NCBI RefSeq assembly: GCF_905397275.1
Contig: NZ_CAJPUY010000038.1
Coordinates: 1-42,482 of the forward strand
DNA from: Cupriavidus yeoncheonensis
GTDB lineage: Bacteria > Pseudomonadota > Gammaproteobacteria > Burkholderiales > Burkholderiaceae
Length of the DNA stretch: 42,482 bases
Direction: 5' to 3'
The notes under the pieces were generated by a model. The model was not told the origin of the DNA, did no database searches, and saw only the letters and a list, made by a program, of their open reading frames with translations. Shown piece after piece: positions 15,705 through 22,982 of the stretch (positions are counted from its first letter, which is position 1; every line of letters begins with the position of its first letter). The position numbers and the translations under genes are program-made.

Positions 15705-16706
15705 ATGACCCAAGCCTCACGCCGCAAATTTTCGCTGTCCCTTCTGGCAATGTCCGCCATGGCCATCGCCACGGCGGTTCCCGCCGGTTCCGCACTCGCC
15801 GCGGACAACGCGGAGCCCATGCATATCATCGTCGGCTACGCGCCGGGCGGCGCTGCCGACAGCCTGGCGCGCCTCTATGCCGAGCAGCTGCGCCAGGACG
15901 GCCACGGCACGGTGATCGTGGAAAACCGCCCCGGCGCCTCGGCGCGGCTTGCGCTGGACTACGTCAAGCGCTCCAGGCCCGATGGCAAGACCGTGTTCAT
16001 CGGCCCGTCGCCGCTCTTCACCATTTTCCCGCTGACCTACAAGAAGCTGTCGTATGACGCGGACAAGGACCTGGTCCCGGCCGCCGTGCTGACCGACGTG
16101 CCGACCGTGGTCGCCGCCGGCGTGCAGCAGCCCTACAAGAACATGAAGGAATACATGGACTGGGCGCGCCGCAATCCGGACAAGGCCAGCCTTGGCCTGG
16201 CCACGATCGGCAGCGCGGGCCATCTCGGTACGGTGGCGCTGGGCAAGTCCGCCGGCGTTGCCATCACGCCCGCCGCGTATCGCGGCGCATCGCCGATGCT
16301 GGTCGACGTGATCAGCGGCAATGTGTCGATCGGCTGGGACGCGGTGGCCAGCATGATGCCGCTGTACAAGGGCGGCAAGCTGCAGTTCCTCGGCGTGAGC
16401 GGCACGCGCCGCGCCAAGGCGCTGCCAGAGGTTCCGACCATGAAGGAACAGGGCTTCAGCCAGTATGACTACGCCACCAGCTGGTACGGCGTGTTCGTGC
16501 CCGCCGGCACGCAGCCCGATGTACTGGCCAGGGTCGAGAAGATGTTCCTGGCCGCCTCGGCGAACCCGTCCACTGCAGCCAAGCTCGAAGCACTGGGCCT
16601 TGAGGTGGTGGCCAGGCCCGGACAGGAAGCGCGGCACCGCATCCAGGTGGAGCGCGCCGCGTGGCGGCCGATCGTGGAGGCGACCGGCTTCGTTGCCGAA
16701 GACTGA
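15705..16706 (+). CDS. Bug-family (TctC-like) periplasmic solute-binding protein, copy 1
   Basis: A 333-residue extracytoplasmic binding protein of the tripartite tricarboxylate transporter type. The N-terminus has a twin-arginine-like signal (SRRKFSLSLLAMSAMA) cut near ALA/AD. The ligand loop is VGYAPGGAADSLAR, whose aspartate normally contacts the ligand carboxylate. Later conserved points are VENRPGASARLALDYV and LPEVPTMKEQGF. ATG 15705 is preferred because it opens directly onto the signal peptide. An in-frame ATG at 15642 overlaps the amidase stop and adds 21 residues. No tctA or tctB membrane genes lie nearby. The ligand is perhaps the product or substrate of the adjacent amidase. Confidence 0.9.
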   Translation: MTQASRRKFSLSLLAMSAMAIATAVPAGSALAADNAEPMHIIVGYAPGGAADSLARLYAEQLRQDGHGTVIVENRPGASARLALDYVKRSRPDGKTVFIGPSPLFTIFPLTYKKLSYDADKDLVPAAVLTDVPTVVAAGVQQPYKNMKEYMDWARRNPDKASLGLATIGSAGHLGTVALGKSAGVAITPAAYRGASPMLVDVISGNVSIGWDAVASMMPLYKGGKLQFLGVSGTRRAKALPEVPTMKEQGFSQYDYATSWYGVFVPAGTQPDVLARVEKMFLAASANPSTAAKLEALGLEVVARPGQEARHRIQVERAAWRPIVEATGFVAED

Positions 16707-16738
16707 GCGCGCACGCAACAGCTGCGAAGCCCTCGGGT

Positions 16739-16771
16739 TGCTCTCCTCTTCCGCAAGCGGGAGAGGGAGCA
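16739..16771. terminator. Imperfect inverted repeat between convergent Bug genes
   Basis: TGCTCTCCTCTTCCGC at 16739-16754 pairs imperfectly with GCGGGAGAGGGAGCA at 16757-16771 around an AA loop. It lies in the 71-bp gap between two converging genes, a typical place for a bidirectional terminator. Similar CTCTCCCGC-rich hairpins are widespread intergenic repeats in beta- and gamma-proteobacteria. Confidence 0.6.
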
Positions 16772-16777
16772 CCGTGC

Positions 16778-17758
16778 CTAGTCCGCCTTCACCCCCAGCG
16801 TCTTCGCCAGCGGAATCCACCGCGCACGCTCGTCACGCACGAACTGCCCGAAGGCTTCCGCCGACCCCGGCATCGGTTGCGCGCCGATCGCATGCAGCTT
16901 GTCCTGCAGGTCCGCCTGCTTGAGCGCATCGTTGATGGCGCGGTTCAGCCCGGCAATGGCCGCATCGGGCGTGCGCGCCGGCGCCACGACGCCGAACCAT
17001 GCGCTGGCCTCCAGGCCCGGATAGCCCAGTTCCTGCATGGTGGGCACATCGGGCAGCAGCGGAAAGCGGCTGCGGTCCAGGATCGCCAGTGCATGCAGCT
17101 TGCCGCTCTTCGCCTGCTGCATCGACGAAGGCAAGGCGTCGAACATCAGGTCGATGTTCTTGCCCAGCAGGCTGATGATGGCCGGCGCGCTGCCCGCGAA
17201 CGGCACGTGCGTGACCTTGAAGCCAAGCTGCGAAGCCGCGTATTCGCCGGCCAGGTGCGTGATATTGCCGCTGCTGGCCGAGCCCATGGTGAGCTTGCCG
17301 GGCGATTGCCTGCCCAGCGCCACCAGGTCCTTCACAGACTTCACCTGCAGATCCTGCCGCGTGACCAGCAGCAGCGGCGACTTGCCCATGCCCGCCACCG
17401 GCCTGAAGTCCTTGACCGGGTCGTACGGCAGCGTGGTGTACAGCGCGCTGTTGATGACCAGCGGCGCATTGGAGCCCACCAGGAAGGTCTTGCCGTCGGG
17501 CTCGGCCCGCGCCACGGTCTCGGCGGCGATAATGCCGCCCGCCCCGCCCTTGTTGTCGACCACAATGGGGGTGCCCAGGGTGACGCTTGCCTGCTGCGCC
17601 ACCAGCCGCGTGATCTGGTCCGCCGCGCCGCCGGGCGGATAAGGCACGACGAAGCGGATCGGCTGCGCGCGCGATTGCGCGCCTGCGGGCATGGCGATGA
17701 CGCCAAGAACGGCGGCCGCCATCACGGCCGCCACGCGCAACGGGAATCTTGTCTTCAC
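16778..17758 (-). CDS. Bug-family (TctC-like) periplasmic solute-binding protein, copy 2
   Basis: A 326-residue binding protein with a Sec-type signal peptide (VAAVMAAAVLGVIAMPAGAQS). The ligand loop is FVVPYPPGGAADQITR, and VDNKGGAGGIIAAETVARA and LPDVPTMQELGYPG are the other family markers. The start is GTG 17758, with GAGGAGACAGCA directly before it. It follows the CaiB/BaiF CoA-transferase by 50 bp on the same strand and is probably the second gene of that operon. Its ligand may then be the acid that the transferase activates. No TctAB partner is present. Confidence 0.92.
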   Translation of the reverse strand: MKTRFPLRVAAVMAAAVLGVIAMPAGAQSRAQPIRFVVPYPPGGAADQITRLVAQQASVTLGTPIVVDNKGGAGGIIAAETVARAEPDGKTFLVGSNAPLVINSALYTTLPYDPVKDFRPVAGMGKSPLLLVTRQDLQVKSVKDLVALGRQSPGKLTMGSASSGNITHLAGEYAASQLGFKVTHVPFAGSAPAIISLLGKNIDLMFDALPSSMQQAKSGKLHALAILDRSRFPLLPDVPTMQELGYPGLEASAWFGVVAPARTPDAAIAGLNRAINDALKQADLQDKLHAIGAQPMPGSAEAFGQFVRDERARWIPLAKTLGVKAD

Positions 17759-17808
17759 TGCTGTCTCCTCCTGGTTGGTATCTGTTTGCAGCGGTCCATC
17801 GAAGGGTC

Positions 17809-19029
17809 TTACAACACGCCCTCCTTGCGCAGCGTGGCGATGCGCGCAGCGTCGTAGCCCATTTCACCGAGCACCGCGTCGGTATGTTCGCCGAGCGTCG
17901 GCGCGGAGTGCTGGTAGCTGATGGGCGTATCCGACAGCCGGATCGGATTGGCCAGCCCGGGCGCGTTCACGCCGGCACTGTGCGGCAGCGACAGCTGCAT
18001 CTCGCGATGGCGCACCTGCGGGTCTTCGAACACCTGCTGCATGTTGTAGATCGGGCCGCACGGCACATTGGCCGCTTCGAGCACTTCGACCCATTCGGTC
18101 ATGGTGCGCGCGAGCATGGCCTCGGCCACCTGCGGGATCAGCACCTCGCGGTTGCGGTTGCGGTTCCCGGCCGTGGCAAAGCGCTCGTCCGCGGCAAGAT
18201 CGGGCCGCCCGATCACCTTGCACAGCGCGCGGTACTGGCCGTCATTGCCGACCGCCACGATGACATCGCCTTCCTTGCAGCGGAACACCTGGTACGGGAC
18301 CATGTTCGAATGCGCATTGCCCATGCGCTGCGGGACCTTGCCCGACAGGAAGTAGTTGATGGCCTGGTACGAGTTGATGGTCACCACGCAGTCCAGCAGC
18401 GCCATGTCGATGTACTGGCCCACGCCGCTGACATGGCGGTGCTCCAGCGCGGCCAGGATGGCCGTGGTCGCGTACATGCCGGTCAGCAGGTCGGTGATGG
18501 CGATGCCTGACTTGACCGGACCGCCCCCGGGCTCGCCATCGGGCATGCCGGTGATGCTCATCAGGCCGCCCATGCCCTGGAACACGAAGTCATAGCCCGG
18601 CAGCGCCGCATACGGCCCGCTCTGGCCGAAGCCCGTGATCGAGCAGTACACCAGCCGCGGATTGATGGCGCGCAGGTCCTCGTAGCCCAGCCCGTAGCGC
18701 GCCAGCGTGCCGACCTTGTAGTTCTCCACCACCACGTCGGCCTCGCGCGCCAGGTCGCGGATGATGGCCTGGCCCGCGGGTGTGGCGATATCCACGGTCA
18801 CCGAGCGCTTGCCGCGGTTCGCGCTGAGGAAGTAGGACGAATCGCGCGTCTCCTCTCCCTGCGCGTCACGCAGGAACGGCGGGCCCCAGGCGCGCGTGTC
18901 GTCGCCCGCGCCGGGGCGTTCGATCTTGATCACGTCCGCGCCCATGTCGGCAAGGTTCTGCGTGGCCCAGGGGCCGGCCAGCACGCGCGTGAGGTCCAGC
19001 ACCCTGATGTGTCCGAGGGCTTTCTTCAT
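17809..19029 (-). CDS. Family III CoA-transferase (CaiB/BaiF type)
   Basis: A 406-residue enzyme that moves CoA between a donor thioester and a carboxylic acid. Characteristic segments are IRVLDLTRVLAGPWATQNLAD at the N-terminus, GADVIKIERPGAGDDTR, LSANRGKRSVTVD, and the active-site stretch GYDFVFQGMGGLMSITG with Asp147, the expected catalytic aspartate. It works in the cytoplasm as a dimer of interlocked rings in known members. The start ATG 19029 has GGAG eight bases upstream. It diverges from Bug copy 3 across a region with a long palindrome, and precedes Bug copy 2 in the same operon. The acid substrate is not known. Confidence 0.92.
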   Translation of the reverse strand: MKKALGHIRVLDLTRVLAGPWATQNLADMGADVIKIERPGAGDDTRAWGPPFLRDAQGEETRDSSYFLSANRGKRSVTVDIATPAGQAIIRDLAREADVVVENYKVGTLARYGLGYEDLRAINPRLVYCSITGFGQSGPYAALPGYDFVFQGMGGLMSITGMPDGEPGGGPVKSGIAITDLLTGMYATTAILAALEHRHVSGVGQYIDMALLDCVVTINSYQAINYFLSGKVPQRMGNAHSNMVPYQVFRCKEGDVIVAVGNDGQYRALCKVIGRPDLAADERFATAGNRNRNREVLIPQVAEAMLARTMTEWVEVLEAANVPCGPIYNMQQVFEDPQVRHREMQLSLPHSAGVNAPGLANPIRLSDTPISYQHSAPTLGEHTDAVLGEMGYDAARIATLRKEGVL

Positions 19030-19117
19030 GTGTCTCCTTGCTGTTCCGGGTCTGTGCTGCCCGCGGCCTGTCCAGGCGGACAACCGGAGCTCAGCTTAGG
19101 AGTGCGCGGGGATCGAT

Positions 19118-19184
19118 GTCCAATATTCATTTGTTCGGCATCGATATCTCGCGGATATCACTTGCCAACAAATGAATATTGGAC
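19118..19184. promoter_or_regulatory. Nested palindrome (18-bp arms) in the divergent CoA-transferase/Bug promoter region
   Basis: Bases 19118-19135 and 19167-19184 are exact reverse complements (arm begins GTCCAATATTCATTT) and are separated by 31 bp. Inside the spacer, GATATC occurs at 19143-19148 and 19154-19159, centred on the same base (19151) as the outer arms. The arms are AT-rich against a GC-rich background. The site lies between the start codons of two divergent operons, so a dimeric or tetrameric regulator binding both arms is likely. The IclR protein encoded at 21919 is a candidate, though unproven. Confidence 0.8.
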
Positions 19185-19256
19185 GAAGCCATGCCACTCC
19201 CCTTAGCCTTGGCGGCACAGACGCATCGACAGTGCGCATGGACACGAGGAGACAAT

Positions 19257-20237
19257 ATGCAGTCAATGAACAGGCGCAGGCTCGCCATCGCGGGCGTTTC
19301 GATCCTTGCCACACTGGCGCTTTGCGCGGCGCCGGCGCGCGCGGAGTATCCGGAGAAACCGATCAGGCTGGTCGTGTCGTTCCCGCCGGGCAGCGGCACC
19401 GACACCAATGCCCGCTACGTGGCGCGCAAGCTCGAGGAAAAGCTCGGCAAGCCGGTGGTGGTCGAGAACCGCCCCGGCGGCAACAGCTTCATTGCCGCAC
19501 AGGCGGTGGTCAGCGCCGAGCCCGATGGCTATACGCTGCTGCTGGCCAGCAACTCGCCCGTCGCCACCAACGTGGCCATGTTCCGCAAGCTGCCCTACGA
19601 CCCGGTGCACGACCTCGCGCCCATTGCGCGGCTTGGCGTGGGCGCCATGGCGCTGGTGGTGCCCGCCTCATCGTCCTATCGCGATGTGGCCGGGCTGGTC
19701 GATGCCGCGCGCCGCAATCCCGGCAAGCTCAACTACGGCGGCGGCAGCGCGTCCTACCAGATCGCCACCGAACTGTTCCTGACGCGCGCGGGCGTCAAGG
19801 CCAACCATGTGCCGTACAAGGGCGCGGCGCCGGCGCTGACCGACGTGGCCGCCGGCCAGATCGACTTCGCCTTTGCCGACTACGGCGCCACCCTGCCGCT
19901 GCTGCAGGCCGGCAAGCTGCGCATCCTCGCCGTCACGGGCGACAAGCGGCTGGCCAGCCGCCCCGATACGCCGACGCTGCAGGAAAGCGGCTTTCCCGGC
20001 TACTTCATGGTGAACTGGACCGCCGCGTTCGCGCCGGCCCGCACGCCCAGGCCGGTGCTGCATAAACTGGAGCAGGCCATCGTCGAGATCTACAGCACGC
20101 GCGAATCCGCGGAATTCCTCGCGCGCACCAACTGGGATGTCTTTGTCTCCGGCGCGGACGAACTGCGCCGCTTCCAGCTTGCGGATATCCGCCGCTGGTC
20201 GGACGCGGCCGAACAGGCCGGCATCCCGAAGCAATAA
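19257..20237 (+). CDS. Bug-family (TctC-like) periplasmic solute-binding protein, copy 3
   Basis: A 326-residue binding protein with a signal peptide rich in arginine (MNRRRLAIAGVSILATLAL, cut after ARA). The ligand loop reads VVSFPPGSGTDTNARY, differing from the usual PGGxxD, so ligand preference may differ from the other copies. VENRPGGNSFIAAQAVV, HVPYKGAAPALTDV and RPDTPTLQESGFPG are family markers. GAGGAG lies 5 bp before ATG 19257. It is followed after 50 bp by a crotonase gene and is probably cotranscribed with it. Both are divergent from the CoA-transferase operon. Confidence 0.92.
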   Translation: MQSMNRRRLAIAGVSILATLALCAAPARAEYPEKPIRLVVSFPPGSGTDTNARYVARKLEEKLGKPVVVENRPGGNSFIAAQAVVSAEPDGYTLLLASNSPVATNVAMFRKLPYDPVHDLAPIARLGVGAMALVVPASSSYRDVAGLVDAARRNPGKLNYGGGSASYQIATELFLTRAGVKANHVPYKGAAPALTDVAAGQIDFAFADYGATLPLLQAGKLRILAVTGDKRLASRPDTPTLQESGFPGYFMVNWTAAFAPARTPRPVLHKLEQAIVEIYSTRESAEFLARTNWDVFVSGADELRRFQLADIRRWSDAAEQAGIPKQ

Positions 20238-20287
20238 CCTGCTCAATTAACCAGCTTTCAGAGATTCAGAAACGGAGAGACCACACC

Positions 20288-21085
20288 ATGGCTGACTTCC
20301 TTCGCTACGAGCAGCAGGGCCACATCGTGACCCTGACCATGAACGAACCCGAACGCCGCAACCCGCTCACCGGCAACACCGCCGTCGACGAATTCCTGGC
20401 GGCCATCGACCGCATCCACGGCGACCGCAGCGTGCGCGCGGTCATCATCACCGGCGCGGGCACCGCGTTCTCGTCGGGCGGCAATATCCACGACATGGAA
20501 CGCCAGGCTTCCGGCCAGGTCAGCGGCATGGAGATCCGCCAGGACTACCGCTGCGGCATCCAGCGCCTGCCGCTGGCGCTGTTCAACCTGGAGGTGCCGG
20601 TGATCGCCGCGGTCAACGGCGCGGCCATGGGTGCCGGGCTGGACCTGACCTGCATGTGCGACATCCGCATTGCCTCCGAGCGCGCGCAGTTCGCGGAATC
20701 GTTCGTGCGGCTGGGCATCATCCCCGGCGATGGCGGCGCATGGCTGCTGCCGCGCGTGATCGGGCTGTCGCGTGCCGCCGAGATGATCTTCACGGGCGAG
20801 CCCATCAGTGCCCAGCAGGCGCTGGAGTGGAACCTGGTGTCGCGCGTGGTGCCGGCCGAGGAACTGCTGCCCGCGGCGAACGCGCTGGCCGAGCGCATTG
20901 CCGTCAATCCGCCCCATGCCGTGCGGCTGGCCAAGCGCCTCATGCGCGAGGGCATGCACACGCGGCTGGATACGCTGCTGGAACTGTCGGCCGGCTTCCA
21001 GGCGCTGTCGCATCAGACCGCCGATCACCGCGAAGCGGTGCAGGCGTTCCTCGAGAAGCGCAAGCCGGTGTTCTCGGGCAACTGA
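20288..21085 (+). CDS. Enoyl-CoA hydratase/isomerase family protein (crotonase) lacking one catalytic Glu
   Basis: A 265-residue crotonase-fold enzyme that acts on acyl-CoA thioesters. Oxyanion-hole segments are SSGGNIHDME (about 62-71) and NGAAMGAGLDL (110-120). Of the two hydratase glutamates of rat mitochondrial hydratase (E144, E164), the second is present as Glu165 in AAEMIFTGE. The first is replaced by Phe139 in ESFVRLGIIPGDGG, with an aspartate at 148. It may therefore be an isomerase, hydrolase or lyase of the superfamily rather than a simple hydratase. It follows Bug copy 3 by 50 bp and ends beside a short tandem repeat. Confidence 0.9.
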   Translation: MADFLRYEQQGHIVTLTMNEPERRNPLTGNTAVDEFLAAIDRIHGDRSVRAVIITGAGTAFSSGGNIHDMERQASGQVSGMEIRQDYRCGIQRLPLALFNLEVPVIAAVNGAAMGAGLDLTCMCDIRIASERAQFAESFVRLGIIPGDGGAWLLPRVIGLSRAAEMIFTGEPISAQQALEWNLVSRVVPAEELLPAANALAERIAVNPPHAVRLAKRLMREGMHTRLDTLLELSAGFQALSHQTADHREAVQAFLEKRKPVFSGN

Positions 21086-21180
21086 GGGCGGTGGGCTGGT
21101 GGGCTCCTGAGGTCATCTTTGGTTATTCGCCGGACTCGGGGGATGGGCGCGGTTGAGGTTGTCGCTCTCGGCAAGCTCTG

Positions 21181-21262
21181 CTGTTTCGCCGGCGTAGCCT
21201 GCAGGGTTTTGATTGGTTTGTCGTTCTTGACAGACGCCGCCGTTTCGCCGGCGTAGCCGGCG
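21181..21262 (+). repeat. Left arm of 82-bp inverted repeat
   Basis: It aligns without gaps to the reverse complement of 21800-21881, with about 8 mismatches in 82 bp. The arm itself contains the motif GTTTCGCCGGCGTAGCC twice, about 59 bp apart. Similar GTAGCCGGCGA-type repeats are common between genes in Cupriavidus and Ralstonia, from general knowledge. Confidence 0.85.
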
Positions 21263-21263
21263 A

Positions 21264-21294
21264 GTTACTTCTTGTCCAAGCGACAAGAAGTAAC
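21264..21294. repeat. Perfect 13-bp hairpin beside the left arm
   Basis: GTTACTTCTTGTC (21264-21276) and GACAAGAAGTAAC (21282-21294) are exact reverse complements around a 5-base loop CAAGC. It begins 2 bp after the left 82-bp arm. It can form a stable RNA or DNA hairpin but has no T-run. Confidence 0.85.
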
Positions 21295-21482
21295 CAAGAA
21301 ACGCGTCGCCTGAGCGGCTGGCTATCAACGAGGCGCTCCTTGTGTTCGAAGGGCGTTGGTCTCGCGAGGCTTGGCTATCGTTCCAGCCCGCTACGCATAG
21401 TGATTCAGAACCAGTGCCTGCGATAACCTGCTTTTGAACGATCCCCATGTAGGGCTCGGGTACAGCGTTCCAACAACGCCAG

Positions 21483-21621
21483 TGGTGGGACGCCTACGGC
21501 TGCGCTGCGCGCGCGTCCTAGTCGGGATGCGCGAGGCATCAATGTTGGTGGCGCCGGTACTTCCCTTTCCCTCTTGTTCTTCCCCCGAGCCGCGCGCAGC
21601 GCAGCCGTAGGCGTCCCACCA
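21483..21621. repeat. Central 31-bp perfect inverted repeat
   Basis: Bases 21483-21513 and 21591-21621 are exact reverse complements, starting TGGTGGGACGCCTACGG. The match extends about 5 bp outward with one mismatch. The 77-bp spacer shows nothing recognisable. Confidence 0.85.
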
Positions 21622-21769
21622 ATGGCGCACTTAGCAGGGGCCACCACGTAATCCGGGTTCGCTCATCTGACGTCTCTATCCTGATCATCTACGCGGCAGG
21701 CAGTCTGGCTATGCCCTGTACCGTCTTCACCCCATCGGGCCGTTCATCGACCACGAAGACGCGTTTTTG

Positions 21770-21798
21770 CCTCCTTTTGCCGCTCGGGCAAAAGGAGG
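21770..21798. repeat. Perfect 12-bp hairpin beside the right arm
   Basis: CCTCCTTTTGCC (21770-21781) and GGCAAAAGGAGG (21787-21798) pair exactly around the loop GCTCG. It mirrors the position of the hairpin at 21264-21294 but has a different sequence. Confidence 0.85.
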
Positions 21799-21799
21799 T

Positions 21800-21881
21800 C
21801 GCCGGCTACGCCGGCGAAACGGCAGCGCATGTCAAGCACGACAAACCAATCGAAACCCTACCGGCTACGCCGGTGAAACAG
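21800..21881 (-). repeat. Right arm of 82-bp inverted repeat
   Basis: Reverse complement of 21181-21262 at about 90% identity by eye, with no gaps. It ends 38 bp before the iclR stop codon. Confidence 0.85.
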
Positions 21882-21918
21882 CCACGCCTGCCAAGGGCGC
21901 AATCGGCAACAAGCTGCG

Positions 21919-22743
21919 CTACCCCGCCGCCCCGAGCGCTCCCTCCACGTTGCGCACGAGACTCACCAGCCGCGGCCCGACGTCTTCGAGCAACTGCTTG
22001 CTCTGCTGGCTGAACACGGGCACCGATGCCGCGAACAGCCACGACTCGCCATCGCGGCGCGCGCGCATCGGCACGGCGATCGCCTCGATTTCGCGATGCA
22101 GGTCGCGGTGGCCGCGGCAGAAGCCGTGCTCGTCCAGGTCGTGCACGGCTTCGGCCAGCCGTCCCTGCAGCCAGGTCTCGCGCTGCGGATCGGTGACGCG
22201 CAGGTGCTCCAGGTAGGCGTTGCGCTCCGCCTCGCTCATCATCGACAGGTAGGCACGCCCGGACGCCGTGCGCGACATCGACACGCGCGTGCCGACCTCC
22301 GGACGGTAAACGTGGCTGCGGGCGCCCTGTGCAATCTCGACATAGGTCAGCGTGTGCCCGTAGCCGGCCATGAGCTCCACCTGCCCTTCGATGTGGTCCG
22401 CCAGCTCCTGCATGAGCGGGCGCGCGAGCTGCCGCACCGTCATGCGCGCCAGCGCCGGCGCGGCCAGGTTCACCAGCCCGACGCCGGGCACGTAGCGCGA
22501 CAGGCGCTCCGAATAGTGCAGCAGGCCCAGCTCGCACAAGGTGTCGAGCAGGCGGAACAGGGTCGGCTTGGCCAGGCCAGTGCGCTCCATCAGCTCGCGG
22601 CTGCTGAGCTCCTGCACGGTCGGCGAGAAGCAGTTGAGGATGGAAATGCCGCGCGCCAGCGCGCTGACCAGGCGGGCTTCGCCTTCGGCGTCACCACCGC
22701 CGGACGGCGGTGCGGTCATCGATGCATGTGAATCATTAGCCAT
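21919..22743 (-). CDS. IclR-family transcriptional regulator
   Basis: A 274-residue IclR-type regulator. The winged helix-turn-helix spans about residues 27-85 (LARGISILNCFSP, ELMERTGLAKPTLFRLLDTL, then YVPGVGLVNLA). It is followed by the GAF-like effector domain with VGTRVSMSRTASGRAYLS and IAVPMRARRDGESWLFAASVP. IclR proteins usually control nearby catabolic genes in response to an aromatic or short-chain acid. It is divergent from the thiolase-SDR-crotonase operon across 239 bp and is the likely local regulator. ATG 22743 is chosen although its Shine-Dalgarno sequence is weak; an internal ATG at 22719 is an alternative. Confidence 0.92.
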   Translation of the reverse strand: MANDSHASMTAPPSGGGDAEGEARLVSALARGISILNCFSPTVQELSSRELMERTGLAKPTLFRLLDTLCELGLLHYSERLSRYVPGVGLVNLAAPALARMTVRQLARPLMQELADHIEGQVELMAGYGHTLTYVEIAQGARSHVYRPEVGTRVSMSRTASGRAYLSMMSEAERNAYLEHLRVTDPQRETWLQGRLAEAVHDLDEHGFCRGHRDLHREIEAIAVPMRARRDGESWLFAASVPVFSQQSKQLLEDVGPRLVSLVRNVEGALGAAG

Positions 22744-22765
22744 ATAAACGTCGGAACCTTGGATT

Positions 22766-22787
22766 TTTCGATACCAGCGTCTCGAAA
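22766..22787. promoter_or_regulatory. Inverted repeat TTTCGA-N10-TCGAAA upstream of iclR
   Basis: TTTCGA (22766-22771) and TCGAAA (22782-22787) are separated by 10 bp, one helical turn between halves. The site is 23 bp upstream of the iclR ATG, where an autoregulatory operator would be expected. The octamer CCGAAGTC also occurs twice in this gap (22812-22819 and 22901-22908). Confidence 0.4.
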
Positions 22788-22982
22788 CCCGGATGGTGCC
22801 CTTCGTCTTTTCCGAAGTCAAATCCTGATTCTTGAGTTTACGCGGCAGATTTCCGACGCGAGAATCCCAAATCATCGTATCCGACGATCACTTTCCGGCA
22901 CCGAAGTCTCAATATCCGGTTCGTCGCAAGTGCTCGTCGCTCGTCACTCGCCATCCGCCGTTGCTTTCCAGGAGACAACCCC

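Larger units (their letters stand above)
21086..21918. other. Non-coding inverted-repeat island between crotonase and iclR genes
   Basis: This 833-bp gap holds no convincing gene. It contains an 82-bp inverted repeat at its ends (21181-21262 and 21800-21881), a perfect hairpin beside each arm, and a 31-bp perfect inverted repeat near the middle. The short ORFs in it are compositional artefacts of these repeats. An 8-bp tandem duplication (GGTGGGCT twice, 21090-21105) follows the crotonase stop. Confidence 0.75.

Noticed and set aside
21181..21881. Insertion sequence or CRISPR explanation for the repeats
   Set aside because: There is no transposase frame, no regular repeat-spacer series and no visible target-site duplication.
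21113..22013. Short ORFs in the repeat island (for example 21113-21448 minus and 21711-22013 plus)
   Set aside because: They run through inverted-repeat arms and resemble spurious repeat-encoded peptides annotated in many genomes; no Shine-Dalgarno sequence or domain was seen.
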